Assembly: GCF_026210795.1 (NCBI RefSeq)
Contig: NC_089435.1
Location: forward strand, 3,100,001-3,164,000
DNA: 64,000 nucleotides
Reading direction: 5' to 3'
Origin: Rhizophagus irregularis
Lineage: Eukaryota > Glomeromycota > Glomeromycetes > Glomerales > Glomeraceae
Positions 12,104-25,384 of the stretch are shown in pieces. How positions within the stretch are numbered: the first letter of the stretch is position 1; each line of letters opens with the position of its first letter. The position numbers and the translations under genes were made by a program. The notes beneath the pieces are model-generated. The model saw only the letters and a program-made list of their open reading frames with translations. It was not told the origin of the DNA and did not search any database.

Positions 12104-12916
12104 ATATCATTATATAAGATAAGTAAATCAATTGGCAATTATTTAAAGTAACAAGATTTCGCAAATTGTTTCAAGAACGGTAAATTTGCAATGTATCATG
12201 TTAATAAATTTAACATAAATTGCTTCTAGTAACTTATATTATTGACTAATTATATATCACGAATATATTAAGTGATTAGTACTTGGACACTAAATTCCAT
12301 TGCTATAATCAAAAGTTCGAGTAGTTTTAGGCCTTATAATTTAAATTTTTTTGCAATAGACGAATCTAAAAATGGAAAATAATGAATATGGCAGATATAA
12401 TTCATCTTTAAAAATATAATGTTTTTTAATTTTATCTTTGAATTTTAAAAGAAATGTAGAATGAAACTTTGCAAATTTTGGAATACATTTAATGCGTAGT
12501 TTAAACGAGTGATTTGTACTACAATCTCCAAATATTATAACATTATTTTATCATAGACGAAATCAAAAAAATCTTTTCACAATAAAAAATATTATCATAG
12601 ATACTGCATTTAATTTTACAAAATCAATGCAAAAGTATTTTCTACTACCTGTCGAAAATGTAATTTCTGTATTTCCTGCTACATCAATTTCGAATTAAAA
12701 AAATAAATGGTCATATTGTTTAGTCGTTTTACAATAATAAATATATTATAACGTGTCATGAATATACAAAGAAAGTGGAAAGAGTTCAACAATTATTAAT
12801 AATGAATAAATAAAAATTTCGTAATAAATATTCCATTCGTAATAACAAATTAAACATTTCTTCTGACAATAAAAATTCCGCCACTTAATACCTAGTGTAC
12901 AAACAATATAGATACG
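12104..12916. other. AT-rich intergenic DNA
   Basis: I see no gene or clear repeat between the right LTR and the end of the second BTB-TLDc copy. Confidence 0.45.
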
Positions 12917-14404
12917 CTAATTTGAACATTTCTTAACAACAACTTGAAAAACTTCATAATCAATCATCGTTTCAAATTTGCCTACCGGTATATCTACATC
13001 AGGATAAGAACTGCTACGATCCCTACAACATCTGTTGTTTTTAAAAATTAAATCACCTCCCAAACCAAATATTGGACCAAAGTCACAACGACAAAGTACA
13101 GAATACACATCATTACTATATCCTACTTTTGCACTTTAAAGGATATCTTTATTTGCAAATGAGAATATAAAGCAATCTTTTGTAGACTTCCACTTATCAG
13201 TTAAATCCCACTGAAGTGAAATATATCCTCCAACTATTTGATTCGAATTTGTAATTTTTGCTATAACTATAGTAGCACCTTTATTATCACATTTAGTATA
13301 AAAGTCTGAAGTTGTATTACCATCCCTACTAGCACGATAAAGTAAATTGAAATTATAAGGAATATTCTTTAAATTATAATAAAACTGAATTTTCTTTTCA
13401 ATCCAGCCAGAAAAAATATCAAAATGTTTGTTATAGATGATGACAGAATCATAAACACATTGTTGTTTCCTAGGAAATTGAATATCAACATTTAATCGTA
13501 TGGAGCCATATGAAATACAAGTATATTATTAATTAATTCTTTTGGTAATATTTCTTTATAAGGATATACTTTAGGTGACAAAATTTGCTGAAGGTATATG
13601 ATAAAATCTTATCAACGGAATAAATCTATAAATAGTTCTCTCCATGATTGTAATTTCTTCTTTATTCCATTTATTAACATCTTGTTGAATAGTAGGATGT
13701 TGAGAAAAACACCACTTAATCAAGTTATTCCATATATCAATTTCATCCAATGACAAAATCATTTCGTTTTAAAAGTAATTCTAATAAAGTTGCATTTAAA
13801 TTGATAAATTTATCAGATTTAATAACACATCTGGTTTGTCACAAATTTTTTCAACATAATAATTCCATAAATCTGTGAAAGTTTCACGTTGGTAAACTGT
13901 TTCAAGAATTTCCACAGGGTTATTTTGCAAACATTCATGTTGATGTTTGGTCAAATATTCTTGAATACAAATTATTAATCTTTGGATTTTAAATTCATCC
14001 ACTGCTGATAAAAGCTTTAGAATATCTAGTCCTTGTAATTTCAATAAATAAACCTATTATATTAAAAGAACTTTGTGTCGTTAATTTCGATATATATAGA
14101 GTTATAGACAGTATATACGTTTACTTTTATTATTACTTTTTTTTCATTACCTTAAAATAATTTCAAAAAATTGAGGAGTAATATTAGGAAAATTAAAAAT
14201 AAAATTTCCATCCTTTTTATTGGTCAATTCATTAGAAAGTACCGTACGAAAATATTGAGACCTAATACGTAAAATATTTGAAAACGCATGTATTTCTTTT
14301 ACATTTTCATTGTCACCGGCGTAAATAATAACATCATATCCTTCATCAGTTTCAAATAATTTTTCATAATCATTAGCAAGTTCCTGAGAATATTCAAAAG
14401 ACAT
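12917..14404 (-). pseudogene. BTB-BACK-TLDc pseudogene
   Basis: Exon 1 (14404-14151) is open, encodes the BTB N-terminus and has the same 254-nt length and AAG|GTAAT donor as the intact paralogue. Exon 2 starts near 14054 but lacks about 19 bases that encode the CGKIDLE part of the intact protein, which shifts the frame. Further breaks follow: a one-base loss near 13822, a stop after the BACK segment near 13571, and stops in the TLDc part around 13490 and 13135. The TLDc C-terminus is readable at 13108-12917 (YPDVDIPVGKFE, YEVFQVVVKK). All domains of the family remain recognisable in order, so decay is recent compared with the copy at 2291. Confidence 0.85.
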
Positions 14405-16119
14405 TTGTTTTTTTAAGAGAGAATTTTTTTTTTTAAAAAAAAACCTTGTATACCATGATCGACGTTTTATTTTGTAATGACGAATCACATGACGAAATTT
14501 ATCAGCTGGAACATTGAATTTTGTTACACAATTATTAATTAAACGATATTTTAATTTATATTTTGGGTTATTTTATTAAAAAATTAATAAATTTGAAGAC
14601 TTTGACGGATGATACTAGGTTCATTACTATCGTCAAAGGATTGAATAGTAGTTGCAAAAAAGAATGAATTACAATATTTATAACTTTATCTTGAATAATT
14701 TTAAATACTTGAGGAGAAAAATTAATTTTATCACCATCATTAAACATTGTTATATTTCATAATTGTTAATGTAGTTTTAATATGTAAATTGATTTTACAA
14801 GAAAAACGTGAATAGAGTAAAACCTTTTATGATGACGTTAGTGCTTAAAAGGTTGCATTATAAATCATCCGAACTTTGACATCATTGGGAAAAAATATTC
14901 TGGTGTCCAGAATATATCTGGAAATTGTCATGAAAATTTGCGTCTAGAAAATGACTCGTTTTTGAGAACATCTTCCGCCTACAATTTGCTTAATTTTTAA
15001 CAGGATATTTTTCTAGGCATTTAGACATTTACTGGACAATTTCCGGACATTCTTTTTTATAGGGAATACCTTGAAATAAACGCTGTGTTATCACTAATTT
15101 GGTTTGGAATGATAACTAACGTCGGAGATGTCAAGCCGATTAGTTATGGCAAAAAGTCAAACAATCAAGATTTATACTGTAGGTGTTTCAATAATATTGT
15201 AACAAAATATATATGTATCACTAATAATTCCCAATAGAAAATTAGTAATAAAAATGTAATTCTGGTAAAATAATGTAAGAGTTTCTTAAGGATAAAAATC
15301 TATCAAACAAATAACGACAAAATACAAAGGTAAAACAAGTAAAACACGCGAAAAGTTTAATACTGAAAAAAAGAAACTAACAATCAAATCAAATAATACT
15401 TCGGATAACACAATCTAAACTCTCTGTTAGATCTACTCAGGTGTTGACAACCTTTATTCAAAAGAAAATATTGCCCTATATATGTTTACATTTTCATACA
15501 TGACAGTTTGAACTTATCAATATTATCCTATTATACTAATATGATTATCAATCAATTGTTCTTTTCTCATTGCAATTATCTGTAAAAACCTTTCTATTAC
15601 CATTTTGTATAAGTTCCATAAGTCTATATGATTCATCAACTATGTAAATCTCAAGAAACTTCTCTAGCTAACTAATAAAGCAATTTTACTAATGTTATAA
15701 TAATTAAACTGATACTTATAATTGAATATTTATGAGTCAAAAGTAATAATAATACTAAAAGTGGTTAATTAATGTAAGTAACTAATAAAACTAAAATATA
15801 TATAAGAAATGTTTCATATTGTAATAAACTCAGTCATGATGGGATTTCTGCGCACTGCATCATGTGACTTGTTCGATCTTCATGGGTAACCCTAACAATA
15901 ATTTTAAATAATCCTATCTAATACCGCTATCAGCGTATTCCATTTTTCCCATTTGAAAGGTTAGCGTAGTCCTAGCTTTTTGAATAGACAGTCCGAAGTG
16001 TGAGGTCCCGTAGGGGATTAACTTCCAAAATTCTATACACGTATATTAGTTGTCAAACATGAAAATGTCTTCTCACTTCTATTTGTAATAGTTTTGGATG
16101 TACTTCTCTTCTAGTAATA

Positions 16120-16122
<3 letters not shown>
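14405..16122. other. Intergenic DNA with a small inverted-repeat segment
   Basis: No gene is visible. At 14895-14915 there is a perfect palindrome with 9-bp arms (ATATTCTGG, 3-nt gap, CCAGAATAT). Around 14912-14935 and 15030-15060 related sequences (GAATATATCTGGAAATTGTC and, inverted, GAATGTCCGGAAATTGTCC) suggest a degraded MITE. The segment 15840-16120 is less AT-rich and ends in the tail listed next, so it may be a retroposon remnant. Confidence 0.4.

Positions 16123-16149
<27 letters not shown>
16122..16149 (+). repeat. (AAAT)n microsatellite, possible retroposon tail
   Basis: Seven tandem AAAT units end a less AT-rich segment. A similar tail stands at about 19345-19369. Such tails are common at 3' ends of LINE or SINE copies; no coding part of a LINE is visible here. 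Confidence 0.5.
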
Positions 16150-16150
<1 letters not shown>

Positions 16151-17826
16151 CCTATTTAAGCAAAAATTTTGGTAACATTCGCTGCATGTAAATCAACAAG
16201 CTGCAAATAATCGTTAGTTTTACACAATGCGACTTTTTGTTCTTTATTTGTCAAAAACAGCATGGCGTCTTTTAGTAATCCATCAAGAACAAATATAGAA
16301 AAATGGAAAAAGCAAATTAGGAGATTGATAGAGTTATGATATTAAAAAAAAGGTTATTTATATCTACATATGGATAATCAATCCATTTAAATAAATCATT
16401 TGGAAAAATGGAATGATTAAGCGTTAAATCATTGAAGAATCAAATGGAGAAAATGAAAGGAACAAATTAGGAACTGATTTAAACGACATTAAAAGGTTAT
16501 CTTATTTGTTTCTATAAATGAGATGTCTATAAAATCGGGTTTGATCACGTAATCTTTGACAAGTAGTATTACAGCATTAGAAAACAAACGTCAGTTGTGA
16601 AAATATTAGGTAGCAAATAGAACTCTCAAATCGAAAAAAATTCCGTTCCCAGAATGCAATAGTGAAAAACGGAAGGACATGATAGGTGAAAATTACATAT
16701 TATATCGCGGTCGTATCTATATTTAAATGACATTTCATTCCATTTAAAAATTATATATGAAAAAAGAAATAATCAAAATCATATTACAAGGAGTTTTCTA
16801 TAATTCATATTCCGTCATAAAGTCACTTGGATTTTCAGATCCAATTGTTGCCTCTGATGATGAGACTAGGAAAAAATGGTTCTATCGTGAGCTGTTTTAT
16901 TTGTTATTCGTAAGATTTATGCCCTTTTCATTATTCCTGTTATAACTCCAATAATTTCATTTTGTTAAACAATTTTGGAATTTTGGTTTTAATCGTTCAG
17001 CATTGGGCGCTATACAAGCTCGCGATAAGAAATAATTGGAAAGCTGTACCTTGGTATCTTAGATCTCCGATCTATGAATTATATCACGTCTGTTTTTACT
17101 CATTGTAACAAGGCTAACACAGAAAAGGTTAATTGATAGACTCAACAAATTTTCTTGAAAAAATTAATAAGCAATACATATCAAATCCCGAATGGTTTGA
17201 ACTTCAGGTTCACTTACCAGATTACGTCTTGAAAAAAAACAATATTTCTGCGTGCTATTAAATGGAATTTCAACTTTTTCGATCTTGAAATTAGTCCGAC
17301 TTGTTTATGAAATACAAAATGTTAAGTCAAAATCAGAAATTTAATGATTATGAAAATAATGCGATGCAAGATTATACTAAAAAGTTTACTTGGTAGGTTA
17401 AATTAAATGATTTAAATCAGTTATTATTATTATGGCGTTTCATAGACTAGTCAAATTAGTATTTTGTAGTGCTTTGATCCTAATAAAGAAATTAAAACTT
17501 GCTCGTGATTATCGAATAAAATTTTTATTCGTTACAAACTTATAATATCCATTTTGAATTATTCAATAAATATTTTATTTATATTTCAAGAAACAGGATT
17601 ATATAATCCATTAATTATAGTTTTTTTCTCGTTCAATATGATTATACATGAATTTAAAAGCTTGCATATGAAATTAAACATTTGTTACCAGAAGTCAGTA
17701 TTTTTTTATTTTCAGTGAGACTTTAACCTCTGCTGTTTATACCTTACAGTAAAAATTAGATAGTGAATTTAAAAAAAATTCCGGTGTAACATTTAAGCAA
17801 TTTGTGTATAATTTATGACATTATAG
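16150..17826. other. Intergenic DNA
   Basis: I see no supportable gene. A 62-codon open frame at 16757-16945 has no recognisable motif or neighbours and is probably chance. Confidence 0.4.
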
Positions 17827-19599
17827 CCCTATAAAAAAATTGGATACGTTTTTTATAAAGTTTTTATACGATTTTTTTCCTTAGAAATAACGTATCATAA
17901 TAGGATACGGAAAAATGCACAATTCCGTATCACTAAAAATATGGTTTGGATACGGAATTTGCACGGAATTCATATGGAATTTACATGATTTGATCACTGA
18001 TTTTATCACGAAATTTATACGATTTGGTCACTGAATTTACTATTTGTATTACAGTTTACTATAATTATATTTACATAAATCTAATTTTACTTTATTAAAT
18101 TAAATAAAAAATAAAAAATAAACAAAATACAAATACATTATGAAAATTCCCTCCTTATTAAAACAACTATTGCTCTATAAGTTCAGGTTCATTTGGAGTC
18201 AAACAACCTAAAAAAAAGCAAAAAAAAGAAACATAAGAACGTCTAACTTAATTGGAAACAAAACCCCCCCTTCATATAGTATCTGCAATCGTCCAAGTCA
18301 CCAAAGGTCAGCATTCCTACAAAAAAAGAAAGAGAACTCCAGAATGTCTGACCTACATAAAAGAAAAGAATTATGAAGCATCTGATGAAAAAGAAACCAA
18401 AACAACAAAATAAATCAAAACTGACCTACAAAAAAAGAAGACTCTAAAGCAACAAAACTGAAACAACCTACAAAAAGAAAAGAATCCGAACCCAACTTAC
18501 AAAAAAAAAAAAAGAAAAAAGAAACTGAATCTTCTCACAAAAAAAAATCTGCTGGCCTATGAAATAAAAAAAGGGATAAATATAAATAAAAAAGAAAGGG
18601 GAATAAAGAATAAATCAAAAAAAAATATATTTTTTAAAAGAGAGTAACGAAGTTAGGAAAGTTAAAAAAAATTTTTTTTTAAAGGGAGGACGTCAAAGTT
18701 AGAAAAATAAAAATTTTTATAAAGAGGAAATAGAAATAGAAAGAAGAAAATTTTTTTTAGAAAAAAAGAAGAGTGGGAATAAAAGAATAAAAATCAAAAA
18801 AAAATTTTTTTTTAAGGGAGTGACGAAAAAAAATTTTTTTTTAAAGAGTGATGAAAAAAAAAAATTTTAAAGTGAGGTACGAAAAAAAAAATTTTTTTTT
18901 AAAAGGGGGGGTGACGAAAAAAGAAAAAAAAATTTAGAAAAAATAACAAAAATAAGACAAGAGAAAAGGGAAGGAAGAAAGGAAGATCGGAAGATCAAAC
19001 TCATCAAAGTAAGGGTTTATAACGTACCATAACAAACAATAAACAATCACGTGATCTCGTGTTATGATACGAGATTTGTAACTAAACAACTCAAAATAGT
19101 GTAAATCATTCCACCTCTTACAGTATTCACAGGTGGCAACCTGCTAGGTTGAAAGGAAAATACGGATTGGTGCGTGACATCTAATTGTTTATGGACACTA
19201 TTCCCATGTTGGTAGTAGCATAGGATTAGACTAGATACCTTTTATATAGAAGTTCGGGTCTGTTCTGTAATGGATGATAGCAAGAAGTAGGATAAAATCC
19301 CTTTCGAGGGTATATATCCTGTTTAATTGTCTATCCAAACTTCACAATAAATAAATAAATAAATAAAGTTTAAAAATCCCGTATACATTCCGTATGATTA
19401 ATTTTTTCCGTATACATTTCGTATACATTAGTTTTTTTAAAAATGAATTGCTTATTAAATATACGAAATTTGTATACGGAATCTATAGAAACGTACATAA
19501 AATGTATACAAAACGTATCCTTTCCGTATACATATTGTAAAGAAGTTAAAATGTCATCTTAAACCTCACGAATTATTACGTATTCAGGCCAATATAGGG
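17827..19599. mobile_element. Candidate non-autonomous TIR element with subterminal ATACGGAA repeats
   Basis: The left end reads CCCTATAAAAAAATTGG...ATACG and the right end, inverted, CCCTATATTGG...ATACG. Both subterminal regions (17845-17970 and 19375-19540) are packed with GGATACGGAA-type motifs in both orientations, as seen at transposase binding sites of some DNA transposons. The inside holds no transposase. It contains a purine-rich, low-complexity block (18180-18985) and, at 19000-19369, a less AT-rich segment ending in an AAAT tail. No clear target duplication is visible, so the exact ends are uncertain. Confidence 0.4.
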
Positions 19600-19951
19600 A
19601 TAAAATATTTTTTTTTTTAGAATAATAAAGAATACTAGTCTCTACGAGACACAGGTTCGATTTGGTATTTATAACCTTTATTATCATAGACAAATTCTAA
19701 AAAAAAAAATTCACATCATATTAAATTATCATGAATATACAAAGAAACGAGTTCAATAATAAATAAATAAAAATTCAAAATTTGTTCTTATTATCAGAAG
19801 AATGATTAATTTATAATTAAATTATAATTTCAATATGAAGTCACTTAACGCTTAGCGTTTTTAGTGTGTAAACAACCCATTTAGTTATTCATAAATCAAA
19901 ATCTTTATTATTAAAGTTTCCTATAAGTATACCGTGAATACACAAATTTGA

Positions 19952-21454
19952 TTATTTCTTAACAACTAGAAAAACTTCATAATCATCCGTTTTAAATTTA
20001 TTTAACGGTATACCTACATCAGGATAAGAACTGCTATAACTCCTATACCATCCATTGTTAACAGACAAACCTAAATCATTTCCACTACCAAACAACGGAC
20101 CATAGTTAATATTCCCACCATAGATAGAAAACTCATCACCATTACTATATCCTACTTTTGCGCTTTGTAGGTTATCTTTATTTGCAAATGAGAAAATAAA
20201 GCTATCTCTTGTAGACTTCCATGCACTATTTGAATCCCCATAAAGAAGATTGTATCCTCCAACTATTTGCTCCGAATTTGCAATCTTTACTATAACTATA
20301 GTAGCTCCTTTATTATCACATTTAGCATGAAATGTCGCAATTGTATTACCATCCCTACTAGCACGATAAAGTAAATTGAAATTATAAGGAACATTCTTTA
20401 CATCATAGTATGACTCATTTTTCTTTTCAATCCAGCTAGAAAAAATAGCAAAATGTTTGTTACCAACGATAACAGAATCATAAACACATTTTGGTTTCCT
20501 GGGAGATTGTAAATCCACATTCAATTTCTCATCTGGTGCCATGTGAAATACAAGTATACTATTAACTATATCCTTTGGCAATATTTCTTTAAAAGGATAT
20601 ACTTTAGTAACAAAATCTGCTGAGGGGATTTGATAAAATCTTATTAACGGAATAAATCTATGAATGGTTCTTTCCATAATTACAATTTCTTCTTTATTCC
20701 ATTTATTAACATCTTGTTGAATAGTAGGATGCTGAGAAAAACACCACTTAATCAAGCTATTCCATATAATAATTTCATCCAATGACAAATCATCTCTTTT
20801 TAAAAGTAATTCTAATAAAGGTGCTTTTAAATTGATGAATTTATCAGATTTAAATAATAAATCTGGTTTAGTACAAATTACTTCAAGACAATAATTCCAT
20901 AAATCTGTAAAAGTTTCATGTAAATAGATTGTTTCAAGAATTTCGGTAGGATTTTGTTGTAAAAATTCATGTTGATGTTTAATAAAATATTCCTGAATAC
21001 AAATCACTAGTCTTTGGATTTTAAGTTCATCCGCTGTCGCCAAAAGCTTTAGAATATCTGGTCCCGGCAATTTCTCCAAATCTATCTTTCCACAATAAAT
21101 AAACCTAAATATTAAATGAATATTGCGTCATTAATTTTGACATAGACTGTATATAATATTATGTTTACTTTTAACTTTATTATTACTTGTTTTTTATTAC
21201 CTTAAAATAATTTTAAAAAATTGAGGAGAAATGTTAGGAAAATTAAAAATATATTTTCCATCCTTTTTCTTGGTCAATTCTTTAGAAAAAGCCGTACGAA
21301 AATATTGAGACCTGATACATAAAATAATTGAATGTGAATGTATTTCTTCTACATTTTTATTTTCACCGGCGTAGATAATAACGTTATATTCTTCATCAGT
21401 TTTAAGTAAATTTTCATAATCATCAGCAAGTTCCTGAAAATATTCAAAGGACAT
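19952..21454 (-). CDS. BTB-BACK-TLDc domain protein, intact, two exons
   Basis: Exon 1 is 21454-21201 and exon 2 is 21104-19952. The intron (96 nt) has the donor AAG|GTAATA and acceptor TTTAG|GTTT and is phase 2. The joined frame gives 468 residues. Residues about 20-125 form a BTB fold (VEEIHSHSIILCIRSQYFR is the dimer-face helix region), followed by a BACK helical segment to about 230. A TLDc domain covers about 285-468, recognisable from the motifs LLYRASRDG, the VGGY strand, SFIFSFANK and YEVF near the end. BTB-BACK proteins usually act as adaptors, often for cullin-3 ligases; TLDc domains are linked to oxidative stress and V-ATPase binding in other eukaryotes. The substrate is unknown. 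It is the only intact one of three same-strand paralogues in this window. There is no signal peptide or membrane segment. Confidence 0.92.
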
Positions 21455-23267
21455 TTTTTTTTAAAAAGAAAAAAAAAATTTTTTTAAAAAAAAGAAAAGG
21501 AAAAAAAAGGACTTGTATTACTTGTATTACATGATCGACGTTTTATTTTACCTTTGTTCATATGATTATTTTAAAAAAAATTGTAATTTCAAAAACTATA
21601 AATAGTTTTAAAATAAAATAATAGCAAATATAAAATGAATAATTAAAAATTATAAACTACTGGTTAGATTTTTTATAAAAAAATTTGCCAAAATCTGGTT
21701 AAAAACTGATTATTAAAATCGGAAAAAGTTGCTATTAGTCAGTAATTAATATTGTTTATTTGAACTATCATACTATTCCAATTCAAGATGAATTGTTTTT
21801 AGTTAGTAAACTAAATTGCCAATGTGATCTATTAGTATTGTTCTATTTCAGTCATTTCAAAGCCACAAAAATAAACATAATATGGTAGAAAAAGAAGTGG
21901 CTTGATTGATAATATTCAAACAAAAAAATAATAATATTGTTAAATGGAAGATTGTTAGTTAATTAGAAAAAAATTGTTTAAAATAAAATTGGTTAATTAA
22001 AAAAATTGGCAAAAAACAAATGTCATCGGTAAATATGCTGATCTACAAATTTTTCCAAATCAGCCACAATTCCCGGGTGATCTGCCATTCTTTTTTTTTT
22101 ATTTAAATAACTTTAATTCGTAGAAAAAATTACAGGCCTCTTCGGTATCAGTATCAGAATCAGAATCAGATACTGAATCAGATACTAAATATATATATAA
22201 TAATAATGAACAGTCATTTAGGTCGCACAAATTTCTAACAAAGGTGATTTTTTTGGAAAAAGGAAATTGTTTATTACACTAAAGATGATAAATATATATA
22301 AAATTTCATTTTTAAGGTAACACAAATCTCTTGGCAGACCACCCTTAATTATATTATCAGTTATGTTAATTAATAAATATATATCTATATAATTAAAAAA
22401 AATTGTGTTTGATGTGATTAACGTTTAGATTAGCCTATAGGATTATCCAATGTGTTGTTCATCTGCGCCTCTGCACCTGACCTATTACGTTCTGATCGAT
22501 ATATACAATGTTTAATTACTAATGTTGTGTAACATTTAATATGATCTATCGCGCCTGATCTACGCTTAATAGTTAAGACCACTTGATCGGCAAATTCATT
22601 CTAATTTACTAATGTACGTAAGAATTAATTTTTATTCTCGGTAATCACCCTTTCACTAATACTTATAAATGATAGGTAATTAACTTTTATAGGAATAACA
22701 ATAGATCAGTATAATCTATATTCTATATAATAAATAAATTTTAATATAGAAAAATAAATTTTTTGATCGGTAACTGACATTTTTCTAACTATCTTTAGCA
22801 ATAATGATAGATCCCTATAACAGGTGTTTTTTTTTGAGATGTATTTTTCAATTATATAGATTAATATAGATTTTTTTAACAATAGAACATTATGATGGTA
22901 TTTTTGTTTTTATATCAATAAATAATGTATTTGTAAACACATAAATAAATAATAAATTCTACAATACTGCAACATCTCCTTCGTGTAATAATAAGATTTG
23001 CATCAAATTTCCATCTATATAACACATCTACTTATCTATATAACAAAAAAAATTTGTCTGACGTTTGGATTTGTCTCCGTATAAATAATTTGAATTGTGT
23101 AACTTGAAATTCCATGCCATATAATTATTTATGGTCAAAAACTATTCGATTATTAATTTTTTTTGTTCGATTTTTTTTTTCAAATATTTTTAACTTTTTT
23201 TGGTTCCTTTTTTTTTAAACTTTTCAAACCGAAAAAAATTTTTTCTCCCTTTTATTTCAGTTTTTTA
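21455..23267. other. AT-rich intergenic DNA
   Basis: No gene is visible. A short imperfect repeat of ATCAGTATCAGAATCAG type lies at about 22147-22185. Confidence 0.45.
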
Positions 23268-24160
23268 TTAAATAATCCTCATTGTTTTGGTCTTTTAAGA
23301 CCAATTTATTTTATTTTATTTTATTTTGATCTTTTTTTTTAGACCGTATTGTTATTTTTTTAAAAAAAAAATTTTTTTTTTTCACTCTTTTGGATCGAAT
23401 TATTGTCCTTTTTTTTCAGAATTTTTTCGTACTTTATTTTTTTTTCGGATTCCTTTTTTTTCGGAAATTTCCCTTTTTTTTAAACTGATTTCTTTCTTTA
23501 TCCTTTTTCTTCCCCCAAATTTTTTTTAAATTTTTTTTCTTTTTCTTTCAATTTTTTATTATTATTAAATAAAAAATAAAATACTATATTAAATATATAT
23601 TTACAAAATTATTATTTTTTTAAAAAAAATCAACATAACATATTAGATATAGGAAAATTGACCAACGTAGTAAGATTTTTTCAATTAAATTGAACGCTGG
23701 ACAAATAGTTTGCATAAAACTAAAAGAAAAAATAAAGTTAGTAGGGAACGGAAATTACATGTAATAAATAAACAAAAACAAAAAAATAAAAAACATACCT
23801 TAGTAGTTACAAAGAAGAACCGAAAGACCAAAAAAAATGAATTCACAAATATAAAATGATCAGCTCATTAATTAGCCAATAAAATTTAATGTACAAATTT
23901 AATAATGAGGTCATATCACCGGGTAAATTATATAGGTTCAATCACCCTAGGTGAAAAATTATTAAATCGCAAACGTCAAATCATTAATATAAGCTATATT
24001 ATAGTAAATATAATTTATATCATTCTAATATTATAAATATAATTTAAAAACAAAAAACTACTATAAACATCTTTAATTAACTTAGTATTACATTATAATA
24101 CTAATTTTTCTATTTAAACAAACTCATTGGTCCCGGTGCGAAGCAACGGGCGACTGCTAG
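23268..24160 (+). mobile_element. Helitron-like non-autonomous element, copy 1
   Basis: The right end has Helitron-type features: a hairpin (CCCGGTGC, loop GAA, GCAACGGG; 24132-24150, one mismatch), then six bases, then CTAG at 24157-24160 followed by T. Near the left side is a palindrome GGTCTTTTAAGACC (about 23289). A second, inverted copy at 52044-54612 shares the palindrome, a T-rich segment, the motif TTTTTTCAATTAAATTGAAC and the segment AAACGTCAAATCATTAATAT. The 5' end is set where the similarity begins, so the true start may lie further left. There is no Rep/helicase gene, and the open frame at 23326-23529 is low-complexity. Confidence 0.5.
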
Positions 24161-24852
24161 TATATTTATTAAGAAAAAAGGAAATTTCGTTAAGAAATTG
24201 CGTTAATAAATATAATTTACCCTCTTCAGAAATTCAAATAAGTATAAATATATGAAATATTAATATTTAAAAATATTAATACATCATTTCTTACTTTTAT
24301 TTTAAAAAATTAAATGTAATAAGAATATGCAATTTATTAAAATTATGCGTAAAACACTATATATATTGATATATGATTAGACAAGTTCCTCTAACTACTA
24401 TTAGTCGAACTCGAGTAGATTACTTAATAAATACAAAAAAAAAATTATAAGTAATAAAATACTATAAACTAGAGATTAAATCAATTACAAAAAGGATAGA
24501 GGATTTTAAATGTGAAATTATTTATTCCAAAAAATATCACGTTATTTTAAAAGTGTAGCGTGATTCATTATGTTAATAATAGAACTATTTAATATTATTA
24601 GGAAATTTTGACACTACTTTTACATAATTATTGAATAAGCAGCTTTGAAATAATTTTGCCCAAATTATATATATATAGTTATACAGTACATATCATAACT
24701 AGTGTTTATAGTTGCGATATATTATATAAAACCATTTGTTTAACAAATTATATAAAGAATGATAAAATGAACAATAAAATGCTATAGAACAAGAAAATGA
24801 ATTTAATCACTTTCATTTAAAATGCTTTGTCGTTCATATATTACCATATTGT
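24161..24852. other. AT-rich intergenic DNA
   Basis: I see nothing supportable here. Confidence 0.4.
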
Positions 24853-25384
24853 CTATTTTACATTGACTAATATTATTCCTTTAATTAAAAGACCATACGT
24901 CAGCTTTGCATTGCGATAATGTATTTGCTGCATACTTATTATCTCACAACAAGAAAAATTGATTGTCTTGACCCCATAGGTGTATTTATGGGCGAATTCG
25001 GCAATTTCCTTAAGAGAGTCATCTTTATATGAGTGCCGAAAAGCCCAGGTGTGCCACATATTGCCGTTAATTGACAACGTTAATATTTTTTCGTTTTCGA
25101 ATCCTATATATTTAGTTATTTTTATCATTTCCTTTCTTAATACTGATAAAAAATAAATTTCAAGAATATCACTTACCCATCCGTCTGAAACTTCAAAAAG
25201 TTCATTATGCCGGAGAAGCAGGTTACCTAGTGTAGTTACCTAATGTACTTTCCCTGTCCCTATAAGGAATAGCTCTTATAATTAACGAGAAGCAAGAAAG
25301 TAAAAAAGACTTGCCTGTTTTTCCCATTAAGAGGATACTAACTGGATGTCGAACATCTATTTCAGGATCCATTTCAGAACTCAT
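24853..25384 (-). pseudogene. Relic of an AIG1-type GTPase gene
   Basis: From an ATG at 25384 the protein runs to LLMGKTG, the beginning of a P-loop. A GC-AG intron (GCAAGT...CTTATAG, about 25315-25255) would then join to ...GKS-TLGN, but one base is missing just at the Ser codon. A direct repeat of GGTAAC about 13 bases apart follows. Downstream the frame reads NLLLRHNELFEVSD, typical of the region after the P-loop in AIG1/IAN-like GTPases, and at 25128-24853 an open part with EIAEFAHKYTYGVKTINF resembles the switch-adjacent region. The protein ends early at 24853. I infer a pseudogene; an unusual splice form that skips the broken P-loop cannot be excluded. Confidence 0.5.

Noticed and set aside
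19630-19665. GGTTCGATT resembling a tRNA box B near 19652
   Set aside because: The flanking stem does not pair and no box A or cloverleaf lies upstream.
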